DNA from: Microlunatus soli
GTDB taxonomy: Bacteria; Actinomycetota; Actinomycetes; Propionibacteriales; Propionibacteriaceae
Assembly (NCBI RefSeq): GCF_900105385.1
Contig: NZ_LT629772.1
Location: forward strand, 1,426,001-1,490,000
Reading direction: 5' to 3'
DNA length: 64,000 nt
Shown here: positions 42,190-50,743 of the stretch, in pieces
Layout of the letters: each line of letters opens with the position of its first letter
Position numbering within the stretch: position 1 is the stretch's first letter
Translations under genes and position numbers: made by a program
Notes under the pieces: model-generated
The model's database searches: none
Told to the model about the DNA's origin: nothing
What the model saw: the letters and a program-made list of their open reading frames with translations, nothing else

Positions 42190-42966
42190 ATGATCGACGA
42201 CATGAACATCTCCGGCAATACCGTCTTCATCCCCGGATCGACCAGTGGTATCGGCCTCGCCCTGGCGCTCGAACTGCAGGCCAAGGGCAACACCGTGATC
42301 ATCGGGGGTCGCCGGGCCGAGTTGCTGTCCCGGCTCGCCGCCGAGCATCCTGGCCTCGAAACGGTCGTCATCGACACCACTGACAACGAGAGCATCACCG
42401 CCGCAGCCAAACAGCTCATCACCGACCATCCCGAGCTGAACGTCGTCGTGGCGATGGCGGGCATCATGGCGGTCGAGGACTGGCATCATCCGGAAACCTT
42501 CCTCGCCTCGGCCGAGTCGATCATCACCACCAACGTGCTCGGACCGGTCCGGCTGATCGCGGCGTTCGTCGAGCATCTGCAGACCCGGCCGGACGCGACG
42601 ATCGTCACGGTCTCCTCCGGGCTGGCGTTCACGCCGTTGACGGTGACGCCGAGCTACAACGCGTCCAAGGCGGCCATCCACATGCTCAGTGAATCGCTGC
42701 GGCTGCAGCTGGCTGACACCTCGGTCAAGATCACCGAGCTGGTCCCGCCGGCGGTGCGGACCGAGCTGCTACCCGGCCAGCAAGACAGCGAATTCGCCAT
42801 GCCGCTGGACGCGTTCGTGTCCGAGGTGATGGGCCTCCTCGAGGCCGATCCGGATGCGCACGAGATCCAGGTCGAGCAGGTGAAGTTCCTGCGCTACGCC
42901 GAGGTACGCGGCGACTACGACCAGGTCGTCGCCACGGTGAACGCATCCGATCCGCACGGCAAGTAG
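42190..42966 (+). CDS. Short-chain dehydrogenase/reductase (DltE-like)
   Basis: 258 aa from ATG 42190, or 254 from ATG 42202. The cofactor motif is IPGSTSGIGLALALEL, with VVAMAGIM, then the catalytic Ser in TVSSGLAF and YNASK. It resembles DltE-type SDRs. The substrate is unknown. It is divergent from an MmyB-like regulator, a common actinobacterial arrangement in which the regulator controls the reductase. Confidence 0.9.
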   Translation: MIDDMNISGNTVFIPGSTSGIGLALALELQAKGNTVIIGGRRAELLSRLAAEHPGLETVVIDTTDNESITAAAKQLITDHPELNVVVAMAGIMAVEDWHHPETFLASAESIITTNVLGPVRLIAAFVEHLQTRPDATIVTVSSGLAFTPLTVTPSYNASKAAIHMLSESLRLQLADTSVKITELVPPAVRTELLPGQQDSEFAMPLDAFVSEVMGLLEADPDAHEIQVEQVKFLRYAEVRGDYDQVVATVNASDPHGK

Positions 42967-43007
42967 TCGCCGGTCGCGGGCTCTGAGCCGTTGGCCCGAG
43001 GCCGGCC

Positions 43008-43679
43008 TCAGCGAATAGCCGACAGCCCGTCGCCCTCCGGGGCCAGACCGGACAGGTGCGCGGCGTCATTGACCGAGACCAGCGTCCAGTGGGCTGCATC
43101 GGCAGCAGGATCGTGACGCCAGGTCGTGACGCCGGTGTTGGCCAAGGCGAACTTGACCCGCGCGGTCGTCGGTCCCAGCCCGAAGACGAGTGCGAGCGAG
43201 GCCTCGATCACTCCACCGTGGGTGACGGCCACGATCCGCTCTCCGGGGTGCCGGGCGACCAGCTCGGTCAGTCCCGCGCCGGCACGAGCCAGGAACGTTG
43301 CCCAGCTCTCGCCGCCGGAGGCGAATGCCTGGAACGGTCGGCGCCACATCCCGTCGGCCAGTCCGGGCCACCGGGACTTCCATTCCCCGACCGACAGGCC
43401 ATCGGCATCACCCGGCCGCAGTTCCTGCAGCTCGGCGTCGTCGAGCACCGGCAGACCCAGCGCCTGCGAGACGTACCGGGCGGTCTGTTGGGCCCGCGGC
43501 AGCGTGCTCGCATACAGCACGTCGGCCTCGAACTTCTCTGCCCGCAAGCGTTCGGCCAGCAGCTCGGCCTGCCGACGGCCGCGATCGGTCAGCCCGACAT
43601 CGCCGGTCATCCCGCCGATCACGGGGGTGACATTGGCCACTGATTCGCCGTGCCGGACCAAGATCAATTCGGTGCTCAT
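43008..43679 (-). CDS. Histidine phosphatase (phosphoglycerate-mutase family)
   Basis: 223 aa from ATG 43679. The catalytic motif is LILVRHGESVANV, and the second His is in VAVTHGGVIEAS; YASTLPRAQQTAR is also typical. The protein is a cofactor-independent-type phosphatase of broad family function such as CobC or general phosphatases. It directly follows the TetR gene and is likely co-transcribed. Confidence 0.92.
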   Translation of the reverse strand: MSTELILVRHGESVANVTPVIGGMTGDVGLTDRGRRQAELLAERLRAEKFEADVLYASTLPRAQQTARYVSQALGLPVLDDAELQELRPGDADGLSVGEWKSRWPGLADGMWRRPFQAFASGGESWATFLARAGAGLTELVARHPGERIVAVTHGGVIEASLALVFGLGPTTARVKFALANTGVTTWRHDPAADAAHWTLVSVNDAAHLSGLAPEGDGLSAIR

Positions 43680-43684
43680 GGACA

Positions 43685-44233
43685 CTATCCAACCTGATCA
43701 CCGATCGACGGCACCATGCCAGCCAGGAGCTCGAAGACCTGCCGCATCTCCTGCTCGGTCGGAGCAGGCTGCGCCGCGCTGGCCCCGATCACGACCAGAT
43801 GCGGCACCAGAGCAGCGATCCTGGCCTGCTGCGGATCCGGCAGGATCCTCTCCCAGAGACCGATGAGGGCCGCCAGCCGTTGCTGATCCACCCGCTGTTG
43901 GACGGCGAGAGCGTCGGCATCATCGGCTGCCCAGGAACGGATCGCCGCGTCCAGCCGGTTGTCCAGGACCGGTGCATCGGCCAGGGACATCACGGCCCGA
44001 TCCGGCGCCAGGTCAACAGCCGCGGCCAGGAACTGCTCGATCGCATCGACGGCCTGCTCCTCGTATCGCGCCAGCAGCACGCGTCGGTAGTCGCCCGCAC
44101 CGCGGAAATGGTGGTGGAACGATCCCTTGGTCAACCCCAGCCGGGCGGCGATGCTGTCCACCTTCAGGCCGGTCGCGCCCTGCTCACGGAGCACGACGAA
44201 GCCTTCGTCGATCCAGCGATCTCTCGGTGCCAT
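43685..44233 (-). CDS. TetR-family regulator
   Basis: 182 aa. The helix-turn-helix is DSIAARLGLTKGSFHHHF. The C-terminal helical domain is short and resembles regulators of DoxX or reductase genes. A 28-bp operator lies just upstream, between it and the divergent DoxX gene, so autoregulation and control of both genes is likely. Confidence 0.92.
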   Translation of the reverse strand: MAPRDRWIDEGFVVLREQGATGLKVDSIAARLGLTKGSFHHHFRGAGDYRRVLLARYEEQAVDAIEQFLAAAVDLAPDRAVMSLADAPVLDNRLDAAIRSWAADDADALAVQQRVDQQRLAALIGLWERILPDPQQARIAALVPHLVVIGASAAQPAPTEQEMRQVFELLAGMVPSIGDQVG

Positions 44234-44240
44234 GTCCCGA

Positions 44241-44268
44241 CCATACCATACGGTACGGTATGGTATGG
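44241..44268. promoter_or_regulatory. TetR operator, 28-bp palindrome
   Basis: 11-bp perfect arms CCATACCATAC and GTATGGTATGG around a 6-bp centre GGTACG. It starts 8 bp before the TetR gene and lies between the divergent TetR and DoxX genes, an ideal TetR dimer pair site. Confidence 0.8.
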
Positions 44269-44312
44269 GAACGGTGCGATTCGCGCACCGTCACAGCAAG
44301 GAGTTGATCATC

Positions 44313-44666
44313 GTGTTGGAGCCCTGGTGGCCCCTCGTCGTGCTGGCCGTGATCTCGGCTGTGGACGCAGTGCTGTGCTGGCGCCCGGTGCCCTTCATCG
44401 CGACCTGCCTGACCAACATGGGATTCCCGCGCCCCTATTGGCGACTGCTCACCCCGATCAAGGCTGCCGCCGCACTCGGATTGCTGATCGGCATCTGGGT
44501 GCCAGCACTCGCCCTGCTCACCGCCGCTGCCCTGGTGGGCTATTTCGCGATCGCGATCGGCATCCACGTCCGGGCCAGAGACTTCGGCCGCAATCTCTTC
44601 CTGAACGCAGCAGGGATGATGATCCTCTGTGTTGCGGAGTTGATCTTCGTCATCTCGGCGATCTGA
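44313..44666 (+). CDS. DoxX-like membrane protein
   Basis: 117 aa from the GTG at 44313, with AAGGAG 9 nt before it. It has four membrane helices, with DoxX-like features (LLTPIKAAAALGLLIG, VPALALLTAAALVGYFAIAIGIHVRARD shown in part). Members are involved in redox or thiosulfate stress; function here is unknown. It is controlled by the divergent TetR gene. Confidence 0.85.
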   Translation: MLEPWWPLVVLAVISAVDAVLCWRPVPFIATCLTNMGFPRPYWRLLTPIKAAAALGLLIGIWVPALALLTAAALVGYFAIAIGIHVRARDFGRNLFLNAAGMMILCVAELIFVISAI

Positions 44667-44755
44667 ACCCATCGCGTCGATCAGCACCGCATGGACCAAG
44701 ATCAACTCATCGTCACCCCTTGGCCCGACTCGCCGACTCATGCTTGGATCGAAGG

Positions 44756-45268
44756 GTGACTGATCACTGTCAGGAGTGCGATTTCGACTACGCCGAGGTG
44801 ACGACCGAATCAGCGGCCGTCCGCCTGCGCACCGATGCCGGCAACCTCGGCGACACCGTGCTGGCCGTCGGCGCGGCGCCGTGCCCGACGCCGGGTTGCT
44901 GGACCGCCATCGAGTACGGCGGCCATGTCCGCGACATGCTGATCGTGCAGCGCGAACGCATCCTCCATGCCCGTACCGCGGACACGCCGCCGATCATCCC
45001 GATGGGACGCGACGAACGGGTCGGCTGGGGCGAATACACCGGACTGACCGCGGCCGATATCGCACGCCAGCTCCACGACACCGCCGATTCGCTGGCCCGC
45101 ACGCTGGAACACCTCTCGCCCGAGGAGTGGCGACGTCGCGTCGTCTACAACTACCCCGAGCGCGCCGAACGCACCCTGGAGTGGGTGGCCGCCCACACCG
45201 TGCACGAGATCGTCCACCACACCATGGACGTCCGACGGCACCGTAGCGAGGGGTCGCAGCTTCCATGA
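44756..45268 (+). CDS. DinB-superfamily protein
   Basis: 170 aa from a GTG at 44756. It is a four-helix DinB fold with the C-terminal metal-binding His motif VAAHTVHEIVHHTMDVRRH, which has several histidines. An N-terminal stretch has two Cys pairs (CQECDFDY and CPTPGC) that could bind zinc. The activity is unknown, probably thiol-dependent. It is upstream of the DUF1508 gene. Confidence 0.8.
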   Translation: MTDHCQECDFDYAEVTTESAAVRLRTDAGNLGDTVLAVGAAPCPTPGCWTAIEYGGHVRDMLIVQRERILHARTADTPPIIPMGRDERVGWGEYTGLTAADIARQLHDTADSLARTLEHLSPEEWRRRVVYNYPERAERTLEWVAAHTVHEIVHHTMDVRRHRSEGSQLP

Positions 45269-45475
45269 TCATCACAACGGACTTCAGCCGCCCGCGCGGA
45301 TGGCACGTTGATCAAGGTCACACACCGACCGACCCACCAGGCCCGTAGATCACCGTGTTGGGCCGGCGGCACTCCCCCGCCCAGCTGAGGATGCTGTGTG
45401 TCAGACCCCCTGGCGCCGTCGGGGACGGTTTCGGTAGCGTCGAGGTCGACTATCGCTGATCAAGGAGGCTCACGG

Positions 45476-45661
45476 ATGGCTGGAAAGTTCGAGGTCTACA
45501 AGGACAAGGCCGGCAAGTACCGCTGGCGACTGAAGGCCGGCAACGGTGAGAATGTCGCTTCCGGCGAGGCGTACGAGACCAAGGCAGCGGCACTGAAGGG
45601 CACCGAGTCGGTGAAGCGCGCCGCCGGAGAATCGACGGTCGTCGACCTCACCGAAGGCTGA
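45476..45661 (+). CDS. DUF1508 (YegP-type) small protein
   Basis: 61 aa, with AAGGAGG 8 nt before the ATG. A single DUF1508 unit, KFEVYKDKAGKYRWRLKAGNG, which is the first half of the usual YegP repeat. Basic and compact; the function is not known, although YegP is small and stress-related. A 16-bp hairpin terminator follows. Confidence 0.85.
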   Translation: MAGKFEVYKDKAGKYRWRLKAGNGENVASGEAYETKAAALKGTESVKRAAGESTVVDLTEG

Positions 45662-45673
45662 TACGCATCATCC

Positions 45674-45716
45674 GACGCCGGTACGCCCGACAACAGTCGG
45701 CGGGCGTACCGGCGTC
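45674..45716. terminator. Bidirectional terminator
   Basis: Perfect 16-bp arms (45674-45689 and 45701-45716) with an 11-nt loop lie between the convergent DUF1508 and dienelactone hydrolase genes. No T-tract is present, as is common in actinobacterial terminators. Confidence 0.65.
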
Positions 45717-45739
45717 CGGCATGTCGAGGTCGGGAGCGC

Positions 45740-46453
45740 TCAGAGGCTCCGCCGGAGGAAGTCCAACGACAGCTGCCACGCATCGGTCGCAGCTTTCTCG
45801 TCATAACGCGGTCCGGCGTCGTTGAAGAAGGCGTGCGCGGCGCCCGGATAGACCTTGGCGGTGAAGTCGACACCCGCGGCCTTCATCGCCGCCTCGACAT
45901 CGGGGAGCCCGGTCATCAGCCGTTCGTCCTGGTCGCCGTAGATCGCGAGCACCGGGCAGCCGATGGCAGACACTGCGCCCAGGTCCGCCGGGGCACCGTA
46001 GAACGGAACTGCAGCCTTGATCCGGTCGTCAGCCGCCGCCAACGCAAAGGAGTAGGTGCCGCCGAAACAGAAACCGAGCACCGCGAGCCGCCCGTCGACG
46101 CCAGGCTGGTCGGCCAACTCGTCGACCACGCCGCGCAGCGTCGCGACCGCCCACTCGGCGTACTCCGGATCGAACGCCGGTGCGGCCTTCTCCCGCATCA
46201 GCGGCTGCACGGTGACCCGCTTCTCCTCGTCCGGATCGTTGGACAACTCGACGAGTTCCTGCCCGATCTTCGGCGTCATCCCGGCCTTGCTGAGGATGTC
46301 CGGGGCGTAGGTCAGGTAGCCCTGTTCGGCGAATCGGCCGGCGACGTCCCGGATGTGATCGACCAGGCCCCAGATCTCGTGGATCAGCAGCAGCCCGCCC
46401 TTGATCTCCCCGCTCGGTATCGCCTTGAAGACCTCGATCTTCGATGCACTCAT
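45740..46453 (-). CDS. Dienelactone hydrolase family protein
   Basis: 237 aa from ATG 46453. The alpha/beta-hydrolase nucleophile is Cys in LGFCFGGTY, the acid is in IYGDQDER and the catalytic His in YPGAAHAFFND. These are the DLH Cys-Asp-His features. It hydrolyses lactones or esters, possibly in aromatic degradation; the actual substrate is unknown. Confidence 0.9.
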   Translation of the reverse strand: MSASKIEVFKAIPSGEIKGGLLLIHEIWGLVDHIRDVAGRFAEQGYLTYAPDILSKAGMTPKIGQELVELSNDPDEEKRVTVQPLMREKAAPAFDPEYAEWAVATLRGVVDELADQPGVDGRLAVLGFCFGGTYSFALAAADDRIKAAVPFYGAPADLGAVSAIGCPVLAIYGDQDERLMTGLPDVEAAMKAAGVDFTAKVYPGAAHAFFNDAGPRYDEKAATDAWQLSLDFLRRSL

Positions 46454-46574
46454 CGCGCCCTCCGCTTCGATCGGTCGTCCAGCCGGCAAGACCGGACGCA
46501 GTTAGTTGCCGCTCGGCACGTAATATACGGTCCGAGCCCGGCGGTCCGACCTGCGATGAGGGGCACCTGCGTCC

Positions 46575-48032
46575 ATGCCACGTCAGTCACCACCCGCCGC
46601 CACCGATCCCAACAGCGGTTCCGCGCTGCCGACCGGCGCCATCGAAGCATCGGCCACCGCGCCGGCAGCACTGCCCCGCCGTCGGCTCGTGTTCGGCATC
46701 GTGGCGATGGCGCTGTTCATGGCCTCGGTCGACCAGACCGTCGTTGCCACCGCCCTGGTTGCCATCCAATCCGACCTCGGCGCCGGCATCGAATGGAGCG
46801 GCTGGACGATCACGGTCTACTCCCTCGGCCAGGTGATCGTGCTGCCGTTGGCCGGCAAATTCGCCGACATGTTCGGTCGCAAACGCGTATTCCTGACCGC
46901 TGCGGTGATCTTCACCGTCGCGTCGTTGTGTTGCGGGCTGGTCGACAACATCGCCCTGCTGGTGGTGCTGCGCGCGATCCAGTCAGTGGGCGGCGGCGCG
47001 TTCCTGCCGTCGGCCAGCGGCATCGTCGCCGATCATTTCGGACCCAATCGGGATCGGGCACTGGGAATGTTCACCTCGATCTTCCCGATCGGCGGGATCG
47101 TCGGTCCGATCATCGGCGGCGTGTTCGTCAGCTACTGGTCCTGGCGAGGCATCTTCCTGGTCAATGTTCCGCTCGGCGTCGCCTTGATCATCATGACCGT
47201 GATCTTCATCCCGCGCGACCGGGCCGCCGGCGGCTCCGCCCAGCGGAACCGGATCGACGTCTACGGCTTGGCCCTGCTGGCCGGCTTGATCCTCGGCCTG
47301 ATGCTCGGCGTCACGCACCTGGGTGGCGGCGGCAGCGTGCTGAGCATCGGCTTCCTGCTGCCCGAGGTGCTGGCGGTCATCGCCCTGGTGCTGTTCGTCC
47401 GGCACGCCAAGCACGGTCGATCGCCCTTCATCCCGATCCGACTGCTGACCGGCAAAGGCTTCGGGGTGATGAACCTGATCAATCTGTTGCACGGCTGTGC
47501 GGCGATCGGCTTCGGCGCGCTGGTCCCGTTGTACGCCGAGACTCGCTACGGGATCTCGACGCTGGAGGCCGGAACGCTGCTCACCGCGCGGGCGATCGGG
47601 ATGATCCTGGTCGCCAGTCTGGCGACCTTCGCGCTCCGCCGTACGGGATCGCGGTTGCCGATGCTGATCGGCTTCTCGGTGCTGGCGGTCGGGATGGTGA
47701 CGACCGCGCTCGGCGCCCCGCCGGGCATCAGCCCGTACCTGTGGTTGTCGATCGCGTCGGCGGTGTCCGGAGTCGGCATGGGGATCGCCCTGCCCGCCTC
47801 CAACAACGCGATCCTCCAGCTCGCTCCGGATGCCGTCGCCGGGATCTCCGGGATGCGCGCGATGTTCAGACAGGGCGGGTCGATCCTGTCGATCTCGGTG
47901 GCAACCGCCGTCCTGGCCGCAAGCACCTCACCGGGCAACACCTTGGGCCACGTGTTCCTGGTCTTCAGCGGTCTGCTGATCCTGGTGCTGCCACTGCTGA
48001 TCCGGGTCCCGGAGCATCGCGGCAGCTGGTAG
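46575..48032 (+). CDS. MFS transporter, DHA2 (14-TM) family
   Basis: 485 aa with fourteen hydrophobic helices. The motif A is GKFADMFGRKRVFLTA, and SVDQTVVATALVAIQSDLG marks the helix 1 region of EmrB/QacA-type pumps. It is a proton-driven exporter, probably of drugs or other lipophilic compounds. It is divergent from the dienelactone hydrolase gene. Confidence 0.93.
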   Translation: MPRQSPPAATDPNSGSALPTGAIEASATAPAALPRRRLVFGIVAMALFMASVDQTVVATALVAIQSDLGAGIEWSGWTITVYSLGQVIVLPLAGKFADMFGRKRVFLTAAVIFTVASLCCGLVDNIALLVVLRAIQSVGGGAFLPSASGIVADHFGPNRDRALGMFTSIFPIGGIVGPIIGGVFVSYWSWRGIFLVNVPLGVALIIMTVIFIPRDRAAGGSAQRNRIDVYGLALLAGLILGLMLGVTHLGGGGSVLSIGFLLPEVLAVIALVLFVRHAKHGRSPFIPIRLLTGKGFGVMNLINLLHGCAAIGFGALVPLYAETRYGISTLEAGTLLTARAIGMILVASLATFALRRTGSRLPMLIGFSVLAVGMVTTALGAPPGISPYLWLSIASAVSGVGMGIALPASNNAILQLAPDAVAGISGMRAMFRQGGSILSISVATAVLAASTSPGNTLGHVFLVFSGLLILVLPLLIRVPEHRGSW

Positions 48033-48107
48033 CCGAATTCGGGTGAACTCCTCCCGCCCCCGTCGGCAACAAGGTACGTTTGTGGCATCGAAGCGAAGGG
48101 ATCCGCG

Positions 48108-48488
48108 ATGACGCAGTACTTCCTGACCCTGCCCCATGATTCGGCCGACGAGCCGACGATGGAATCGATGCAGCAGATGGACCCCGCCGAGTTGGAGGCC
48201 GTGATGGCGGCCGTCGGCGACTTCAACACCGCACTGCAGGAGTCGGGCGCCCTGCTGTTCGCCGGTGGCCTGCATCCGCCGAGCACCGCGAAGACGATCG
48301 ACGCCACCGGGGATGCTCCGGTGATCGTCGACGGCCCGTTCGTCGAGGCGTCCGAATATGTCGGCGGCTTCTGGGTGATCGAGGCGGCCGACCTGGACAC
48401 CGCACTGGACTGGGGCACCCGGGCGGCCAAGGCCATGCAGAGCCGGATCGAGGTCCGCGCCCTGCAGGAGGCACCGCCAGAAGCCTGA
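48108..48488 (+). CDS. YCII/DGPF-domain protein
   Basis: 126 aa. The YCII fold is shown by VIVDGPFVEASEYVGGFWVIEA, including the DGPF motif, and DLDTALDWGTRAAKA. A GAAGGG Shine-Dalgarno precedes the ATG. DGPF proteins are usual partners of ECF42 sigma factors, and such a sigma factor is encoded 5.8 kb away. Confidence 0.85.
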   Translation: MTQYFLTLPHDSADEPTMESMQQMDPAELEAVMAAVGDFNTALQESGALLFAGGLHPPSTAKTIDATGDAPVIVDGPFVEASEYVGGFWVIEAADLDTALDWGTRAAKAMQSRIEVRALQEAPPEA

Positions 48489-48519
48489 TCGGCCCGAGTG
48501 ATTCGCTGCTGGCCGATCA
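48484..48519. terminator. Candidate bidirectional terminator
   Basis: 10-bp perfect arms CTGATCGGCC and GGCCGATCAG around a 16-nt loop. It overlaps the ends of the convergent DGPF and LLM-oxidoreductase genes. Confidence 0.45.
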
Positions 48520-49392
48520 GCTGAGCAGGGGCTTCACCTGCCGACCGAGGAAGGCGATGAAGCCCTCCAGATCGGGCTCGTCCGCGGTCGGCTGGACGCC
48601 ATAGCTGGTGATTCCGTACGACGCGTAGCGGTCCGCGGCCGCGGCGACCGCCGCCGCATCGCCGGCCACCCCGATCCCGGCTCCCGGTCGACCACCCCAC
48701 AGCGGCAACTCCCGATCGAGCCGCTGCTGGGCATCCGCGCCGGTTGCCACGATCTGCGCCGCGGCCACCTCGGGCCTGTCCGCATCCGTCCGACCTGCCT
48801 GCTTCCGCGCCACGATCACGGCACCGGCGAGCGCCCGTACCTCGTCATCGGTGAGCGCATTGGTGAGCAGGTTGCCATCACCGATCTCGGCGGCCAGGGC
48901 GACCGATCTGGGCCCGGAGCCGCCGACCATCAACGGTGGCGGCGGGCTCGGCGGCCAGTCCAGCCGGACCCGATCGAGATTCACGTAGCGCCCACTGGCC
49001 GTGACTTCCTCGCCGGCCAGCAAGTCACGGATCGCCGTCACCTGCTCCCGCAGCAGGGTCAGCGGGGACGCGGCCCGGACGCCCGCCTGCCCCATCCATT
49101 CCTGCACGCCGTGACCGATGCCGGCAACGAAGCGTCCGGGGAACATCCGTTCGACGGTGGCGAATTCCATCGCCGTCAGCACGGGATTGCGCAGCGGTGC
49201 CGGCAGCAGGGAGATCCCGACCCGGATCCGGTCGGTCCAGGCCAGCGCGGCGGTCGCCGAGGCGACACCGCTCTGCTTGAATGAGTCCTCCCACACCCAC
49301 AGTTCGTCGAGGCCGCTGCGTTCGGCCGCCGTTGCCAGGCTGCGAAGCCTCTCGGGCGGGATGGTCGGGGGGATGTGGATGCCGATGCGCAT
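48517..49392 (-). CDS. LLM-class F420-dependent oxidoreductase
   Basis: 291 aa from the ATG at 49392. The TIM-barrel features GLDELWVWEDSFKQSG, ISLLPAPLRNPVLTAMEFA and FVAGIGHGVQEWMGQAG place it in the luciferase-like family. F420 use is expected in an actinobacterium. The substrate is unknown. It is divergent from the small gene at 49490. Confidence 0.85.
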   Translation of the reverse strand: MRIGIHIPPTIPPERLRSLATAAERSGLDELWVWEDSFKQSGVASATAALAWTDRIRVGISLLPAPLRNPVLTAMEFATVERMFPGRFVAGIGHGVQEWMGQAGVRAASPLTLLREQVTAIRDLLAGEEVTASGRYVNLDRVRLDWPPSPPPPLMVGGSGPRSVALAAEIGDGNLLTNALTDDEVRALAGAVIVARKQAGRTDADRPEVAAAQIVATGADAQQRLDRELPLWGGRPGAGIGVAGDAAAVAAAADRYASYGITSYGVQPTADEPDLEGFIAFLGRQVKPLLS

Positions 49393-49443
49393 GGCACCAG
49401 CATGTCGGTGCTGCCGCCGGAAATGAAGCGCCCCGCCCCGTAC

Positions 49444-49483
49444 CATGTGCAGATATTGCGCATGTGCAGTTTCTGCATACTCT
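49444..49483 (+). promoter_or_regulatory. Direct repeats and -10 box of the 49490 gene
   Basis: CATGTGCAG occurs twice (49444-49452 and 49461-49469), 17 bp apart, ahead of the -10 box TACTCT (49478-49483). The -10 is 6 nt before the ATG at 49490. The repeats fit tandem binding of a regulator. Confidence 0.45.
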
Positions 49484-49489
49484 GGATGG

Positions 49490-49957
49490 ATGAGTACCCC
49501 GGAACAGACTCGTCGATTGATCGAGACCGCCGTGACCGGCGCGATCGACAGCCTGCAGCGGGTCGACGCCTCGACACCGTCGGCAGCGATCGCCCACCTG
49601 CAGGAAGCGTCGCGGAACACCGAGATCGCGCTCAACGAGGCGCTCGCGGCCGGTGTCGTCGGTGACGGGCTGAGCATGCGGCAGGCCGCAGCGGCCGGCG
49701 GGCTGGCGCCGAACACGTTGCCGGCCCGGCTGGCCGGCACCTCGCTGCTCGGGGGTTATCAGGGAGCGGACCGCCGGGTCCGCGCCGAAGGCATCGCCCG
49801 AGCCCGGTACGACATCGGGCGACAGCCGAGCGAACGACCGGCAGCCGAGAAGGAGACGACCGAGGAGGACACCGTCGACATCAGCAGACCCGCGACCGGC
49901 CCATCAGCGCAGGGCCCGGCCGCGCACACCGATCCATCCGACAGCGTCGACCGATGA
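49490..49957 (+). CDS. Hypothetical protein with HTH-like region, VWA partner
   Basis: 155 aa from the ATG at 49490. The N-terminal half is helical, with MRQAAAAGGLAPNTLPARLAG resembling a helix-turn-helix. The C-terminal about 55 residues are acidic and disordered. It precedes a VWA-domain gene by 10 bp and is probably in one operon with it. No known family was recognised; function unknown. Confidence 0.65.
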   Translation: MSTPEQTRRLIETAVTGAIDSLQRVDASTPSAAIAHLQEASRNTEIALNEALAAGVVGDGLSMRQAAAAGGLAPNTLPARLAGTSLLGGYQGADRRVRAEGIARARYDIGRQPSERPAAEKETTEEDTVDISRPATGPSAQGPAAHTDPSDSVDR

Positions 49958-49967
49958 GGAGATCATC

Positions 49968-50624
49968 ATGACCAATCCGAACTACACCCACATCGCCGTG
50001 CTGCTGGACCGCTCGGGATCGATGCAGACCATCAAGGCCGACACCGAGGGTGGCTTCGACGCGTTCATCGCCGAGCAGCGCAAGAACCCTGGCCGGTGCG
50101 ACGTCACGCTGGCCCAGTTCGACAACACCTACGAAGAGGTCTACGTCGCCACTCCACTGGCCGCCGTACCGCCGCTCGATCTGCAGCCGCGTGGCGGGAC
50201 GGCGCTGCTGGACGGCATCGGTCGCTTGATCAACACCACCGGCTCACGACTGGCCGGGCTGCCCGAGGATGACCGCCCCGGCGCGGTGATCATGGTGATC
50301 ATGACCGACGGGATGGAGAACTCCTCCCGGGAATTCGATCCTGCCACGGTCAACAGGATGATCACCGAGCAGACCGACAGCTATGACTGGACCTTCGTCT
50401 ACCTGGGAGCAAACCAGGACGCGATCAGCGTCGCCGGTGGGCTCGGGGTCGCGCCGGGGATGGCGATGACCTACCAAGCGGGCAAGATCGACAGCGCCTT
50501 CGCGTCCACCTCGGCCAACCTGAACGCCTACCGCAACAAGATCGCCGCCGGTGCGGCACCGGCCGCCGCCCGTGAGACATCGCAGTACACGGTCAAGCAG
50601 CGCGCCGACGCCGCCGAGGACTGA
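49968..50624 (+). CDS. VWA-domain protein
   Basis: 218 aa. The MIDAS metal site is intact: AVLLDRSGSMQTI (Asp14, Ser16, Ser18), then RGGTALLDG and IMTDGMENSS. There is no signal peptide or membrane anchor, so it is probably cytoplasmic. VWA proteins bind partner proteins through a metal ion. A Shine-Dalgarno (GAGGAG) precedes the start. Its upstream partner is a small HTH-like protein. Confidence 0.88.
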   Translation: MTNPNYTHIAVLLDRSGSMQTIKADTEGGFDAFIAEQRKNPGRCDVTLAQFDNTYEEVYVATPLAAVPPLDLQPRGGTALLDGIGRLINTTGSRLAGLPEDDRPGAVIMVIMTDGMENSSREFDPATVNRMITEQTDSYDWTFVYLGANQDAISVAGGLGVAPGMAMTYQAGKIDSAFASTSANLNAYRNKIAAGAAPAAARETSQYTVKQRADAAED

Positions 50625-50637
50625 GCGTGGACCTCGC

Positions 50638-50672
50638 GGCTGTGCTCGGACGACAGTAGTCCGAGCACAGCC
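50638..50672. terminator. Strong hairpin terminator
   Basis: 14-bp perfect arms GGCTGTGCTCGGAC and its complement with a 7-nt loop, directly after the VWA gene and before the convergent YccF gene. Confidence 0.65.
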
Positions 50673-50743
50673 CGGGACGCCGACGGACTCCTCCAGGTGC
50701 GGACCTGCGGACGGGCTCAGCGGGCCAACTCGGCGTCCAGAGG

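Noticed and set aside
45833..48046. A 737-aa rightward open frame
   Set aside because: It overlaps a dienelactone hydrolase on the other strand and a DHA2 pump in another frame, both well supported; the frame has Arg/Gly-rich shadow composition.
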